From assembly GCA_002317115.1 (NCBI GenBank), contig DCIP01000116.1, forward strand, positions 1-9,276: a stretch of DNA of 9,276 bases. Direction: 5' to 3'. This document shows, piece by piece, positions 8,175 to 9,276 of this stretch (the first letter of the stretch is position 1; the number at the start of each line of letters is the position of its first letter). The stretch comes from Candidatus Scybalocola fimicaballi (GTDB lineage: Bacteria; Bacteroidota; Bacteroidia; Bacteroidales; Paludibacteraceae). Made by a program: the position numbers and the translations under genes. The notes under the pieces were generated by a model. It was not told the origin of the DNA. It did not search any database and saw nothing but the letters and a program-made list of their open reading frames with translations.

Positions 8175-8215
8175 CAAAAAAATGAGAAAAAAGCATAAAA
8201 CCAAATAATATTTTC

Positions 8216-8223
8216 TATATTTG
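8216..8223 (+). promoter_or_regulatory. -7 promoter element of the lipoprotein gene
   Basis: TATATTTG fits the TAnnTTTG consensus and lies 33 bases before the lipoprotein ATG, divergent from the YfiH promoter. I see no good -33 TTTG at the right distance. A perfect 10-bp palindrome, TTATTAATAA at 8230-8239, sits in the predicted leader. Confidence 0.6.
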
Positions 8224-8256
8224 CGTCAATTATTAATAAATTTAAAATACAGGATA

Positions 8257-8634
8257 ATGAAGAAGATTTTATTCGTAAGTGCTGCTGCTTTGGCACTTTC
8301 ATTCGCATCATGTAAGAAGGACGCTCCTGCACAGGACGCTCCTGCACAGGTAGAGGCTGCTGCTGAGGCTACAGCTCAGGCTGCTGAGGCTGCTGCAACA
8401 GAGGCTGCTGCAAATGTTGAGAACGCAGTATTGAAGGGTCTTGAGGAGACTTTGGCTGGTATCAAGGCTGAGGCTGAGAACGCTTCTAAGGAGGACGTTG
8501 CTGGTATCGTAGCAAAGATCACTGAGCTAAAGGCTACATACGAGTCTGCAAAGGCTAACTTGAACGCTGACGAGCAGGCTGGTTTCGAGGCTGCAGTTAA
8601 CGCTGTTATCGAGATCCTTAAGACTAAGAACTAA
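8257..8634 (+). CDS. Small alanine-rich lipoprotein of unknown function
   Basis: The product has 125 residues. It begins with a lipoprotein signal peptide (two Lys, hydrophobic core, 'SFAS' before Cys19), so the mature protein is a lipid-anchored chain of about 107 residues, probably in the outer membrane or facing the periplasm. After Cys-Lys-Lys-Asp comes a five-residue tandem repeat 'DAPAQDAPAQ' (22-31), then a run made mostly of Ala and Glu (32-53), then a charged helical region to the end ('LKTKN'). It looks like one long helix or coiled coil. I know of no characterised relative; such small lipoproteins are frequent in Bacteroidales. In overall design it recalls Braun's lipoprotein but lacks a C-terminal Lys-Tyr-Arg-Lys type end, so this is only an analogy. 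Codon choice is strongly biased (AAG, GCT, GAG), suggesting abundance. The ATG at 8257 begins the signal peptide; the frame is open to 8221 but that start lies on the promoter. Confidence 0.88.
   Translation: MKKILFVSAAALALSFASCKKDAPAQDAPAQVEAAAEATAQAAEAAATEAAANVENAVLKGLEETLAGIKAEAENASKEDVAGIVAKITELKATYESAKANLNADEQAGFEAAVNAVIEILKTKN
8320..8349 (+). repeat. Two exact 15-bp tandem repeats within the lipoprotein gene
   Basis: GACGCTCCTGCACAG occurs at 8320-8334 and again at 8335-8349, each copy encoding Asp-Ala-Pro-Ala-Gln in frame. Because the copies are identical at the DNA level, the repeat number could vary between strains by slippage without breaking the frame. Confidence 0.95.
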
Positions 8635-8651
8635 TCTTAAGCAAGGAAACT

Positions 8652-8693
8652 AAAGAACGCTATGGAAGCCTTGCTTACCGTAGCGTTCTTTTT
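8652..8693 (+). terminator. Long-stem intrinsic terminator of the lipoprotein gene
   Basis: AAAGAACGCTA at 8652-8662 pairs with TAGCGTTCTTT at 8681-8691. Inside it TGG pairs with CCG (one wobble) and AAGC pairs with GCTT around a 3-base loop, giving a stem of about 18 bp with one bulged base. Five Ts end it at 8693. It starts 17 bases after the lipoprotein stop and lies 34 bases before the SH3 gene. Confidence 0.88.
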
Positions 8694-8727
8694 ATTATTA
8701 TTTACCAACATTAAATTGATTAGAAAG

Positions 8728-8958
8728 ATGGCAATTTACATTGTAAACACACAGTCTTCTAACCTAAACGTTAGAAAGGAGCCTAACACAACTTGCGCTA
8801 TCATCGGTAAGTTGGCTAAGGGCACAGAGGTTGAGGTTTCAAGCATCAACGATGGTTGGGGTACAATCAGCTTTAATGGTGAGACTGGATACGTTTCAGC
8901 AGACTACCTAAAGTTGAAAGAGGTTTCTGACTCTGCTCTTGACGCATTGAAGTTCTAA
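8728..8958 (+). CDS. Small bacterial SH3-domain protein
   Basis: The 76-residue product is essentially one bacterial SH3 domain (SH3b/SH3_3): 'LNVRKEPN' at 13-20, 'IGKLAKGTEVEV' at 26-37, 'GWGTISFNGETGYVSADYL' at 43-61, then a short helical tail. Such folds often bind peptidoglycan peptides or other ligands in secreted proteins, but with this start there is no signal peptide and the protein would be cytoplasmic. An in-frame ATG at 8662 would add 22 residues with a hydrophobic stretch (ALLTVAFFLLLF), but it lies inside the terminator stem of the previous gene, so I prefer 8728. I see no TAnnTTTG promoter between that terminator and the gene, so it may be transcribed by read-through from the lipoprotein gene. 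Codon use is biased like the lipoprotein's, suggesting good expression. It has its own terminator. The domain call is sure; role and start are less so. Confidence 0.85.
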   Translation: MAIYIVNTQSSNLNVRKEPNTTCAIIGKLAKGTEVEVSSINDGWGTISFNGETGYVSADYLKLKEVSDSALDALKF

Positions 8959-8983
8959 TTTGAATTAGATTACAATCAACATA

Positions 8984-9017
8984 ATCGCCGGTCACACTTG
9001 TGGCTGGCGATTTTTTT
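8984..9017 (+). terminator. Intrinsic terminator of the SH3-domain gene
   Basis: Bases 8984-8996 pair with 8999-9011 through 13 positions (two G-T wobbles), with a very small loop, followed by seven Ts at 9011-9017. It starts 26 bases after the stop codon. Confidence 0.92.
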
Positions 9018-9076
9018 GTTCAAAACTTGAAACCTTAAACAAAATTTCACTTTTTCTTAAAAAAAAACAAAAAACA

Positions 9077-9107
9077 TTTGCAGTTATCAAAAAAAGCAGT
9101 ACCTTTG
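9077..9107 (+). promoter_or_regulatory. Canonical sigma-ABfr promoter of the tRNA operon
   Basis: TTTG at 9077-9080 and TACCTTTG at 9100-9107 are separated by exactly 19 bases, a full match to the Bacteroidota consensus. An A-rich tract at about 9060-9074 just upstream could act like an UP element. The predicted start is near 9112, and CGTTT/AAACG at 9111-9125 could form a small hairpin at the 5' end of the leader. Confidence 0.9.
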
Positions 9108-9150
9108 CATCGTTTTTAAGAAACGACCAAACAAAGTCATTAAAGACAAT

Positions 9151-9223
9151 GGATCGGTAGCTCAGTTGGTAGAGCAACAGACTCTTAATCTGTGGGTCGT
9201 GGGTTCGACCCCCACCCGGTTCA
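9151..9223 (+). tRNA. tRNA-Lys, anticodon CTT
   Basis: A full cloverleaf of 73 bases can be folded: acceptor stem 9151-9157 with 9216-9222, D arm 9160-9175, anticodon stem ACAGA/TCTGT at 9177-9181 and 9189-9193, anticodon loop CTCTTAA with CTT at 9184-9186, T arm GTGGG/CCCAC with TTCGACC loop at 9199-9215, and discriminator A at 9223. The acceptor stem has two G-T wobbles (9152 with 9221, 9154 with 9219). CCA is not encoded (CTA follows). It reads AAG, the lysine codon that dominates the highly biased genes in this window. Confidence 0.96.
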
Positions 9224-9255
9224 CTAAACAAGACGAAAGTCGAGTTAGAAATTTT

Positions 9256-9276
9256 GGAGAGATGTCAGAGTGGTCG
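9256..9276 (+). tRNA. tRNA-Ser, 5' end only (cut by the window edge)
   Basis: The last 21 bases read GGAGAGATGTCAGAGTGGTC plus G, which matches the start of bacterial serine tRNAs: acceptor strand GGAGAGA at 9256-9262 and the beginning of the D arm with GTGGTCG. The anticodon is outside the window, so the isotype is inferred from the 5' part only. It lies 32 bases after tRNA-Lys with no terminator between, so the two belong to one transcript. Confidence 0.75.

Noticed and set aside
8221..8256. Start of the lipoprotein upstream of 8257
   Set aside because: The TATATTTG promoter element covers 8216-8223, and the signal peptide starts cleanly at 8257.
8138..8347. N-terminal extension of the YfiH-type frame up to 8347
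   Set aside because: It is antisense to the lipoprotein gene, covers both promoters, and does not resemble the family N-terminus.
8955..8968. Inverted repeat CTAATT-TG-AATTAG at the SH3 stop codon
   Set aside because: Short, AT-only apart from the end bases, overlaps the stop codon, and is followed by the real terminator; probably chance.
8992..9231. Open frame on the - strand with 'GGGRTHDPQIKSLLLYQLSY'
   Set aside because: This is the translated complement of the tRNA-Lys gene, a well-known kind of false protein.
9232..9241. GAC-GAAA-GTC mini hairpin between the two tRNAs
   Set aside because: Only 3 bp; too small to support a claim, though it might help processing.
1..9276. CRISPR arrays, insertion sequences, phage genes or attachment sites
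   Set aside because: No regularly spaced repeats, no transposase or integrase motifs, and no long terminal repeats were seen; the tRNA-Lys 3' end is not repeated elsewhere in the window as far as I can see.

Overview
The window looks like chromosomal DNA from a member of the Bacteroidota, most likely order Bacteroidales. Four things point there: the gldM/porM and gldN/porN genes of the type IX secretion system (known only from this phylum), a leucyl-tRNA synthetase with the long Bacteroidota-type insertions, promoters of the Bacteroidota sigma-ABfr type (TTTG, about 19 bases, TAnnTTTG), and start codons with weak or no Shine-Dalgarno sequence. I cannot name a genus from this sequence alone.

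Layout. Bases 1-2300 hold the end of a T9SS core operon on the + strand: gldM (its 5' end, including the membrane helix, lies outside the window) followed 27 bases later by gldN and a strong terminator. Bases 2357-5246 are a self-contained leuS unit with its own promoter and terminator. Bases 5260-5895 encode an unrecognised, probably exported, eight-cysteine protein that starts just after the leuS terminator with no visible promoter. Bases 6043-7448 form a metY unit (O-acetylhomoserine sulfhydrylase; homocysteine synthesis). A YfiH-type 'laccase domain' gene with a shortened N-terminus lies on the - strand (7472-8137), convergent with metY. Divergent from it, on the + strand, is a very Ala-rich small lipoprotein gene (8257-8634). 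After that gene's terminator comes a 76-residue SH3-domain protein (8728-8958) with its own terminator. The window ends in a tRNA cluster: a complete tRNA-Lys(CTT) behind a canonical sigma-ABfr promoter, and the first 21 bases of what is probably a tRNA-Ser.

How the parts relate. Most of the window is core and housekeeping: protein export (GldM/GldN), translation (LeuRS, tRNAs) and methionine synthesis (MetY). Transcription units are compact, and six hairpin-plus-T-run terminators follow gldN, leuS, the orphan gene, metY, the lipoprotein gene and the SH3 gene. gldM, gldN, leuS, metY, the lipoprotein and the SH3 gene use mostly AAG for lysine, as highly expressed genes often do, while the orphan exported gene uses mostly AAA. 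I see no insertion sequence, phage gene, CRISPR array or integration site. No stretch over 300 bases lacks a gene.

The points most worth a second look are the two genes that begin directly behind intrinsic terminators without a clear promoter, the undecided start of the SH3 protein (one candidate ATG lies inside the terminator stem), the shortened YfiH protein with a possible leaderless mRNA, and the Ala-rich lipoprotein. I do not see clear evidence for a new multi-gene system.
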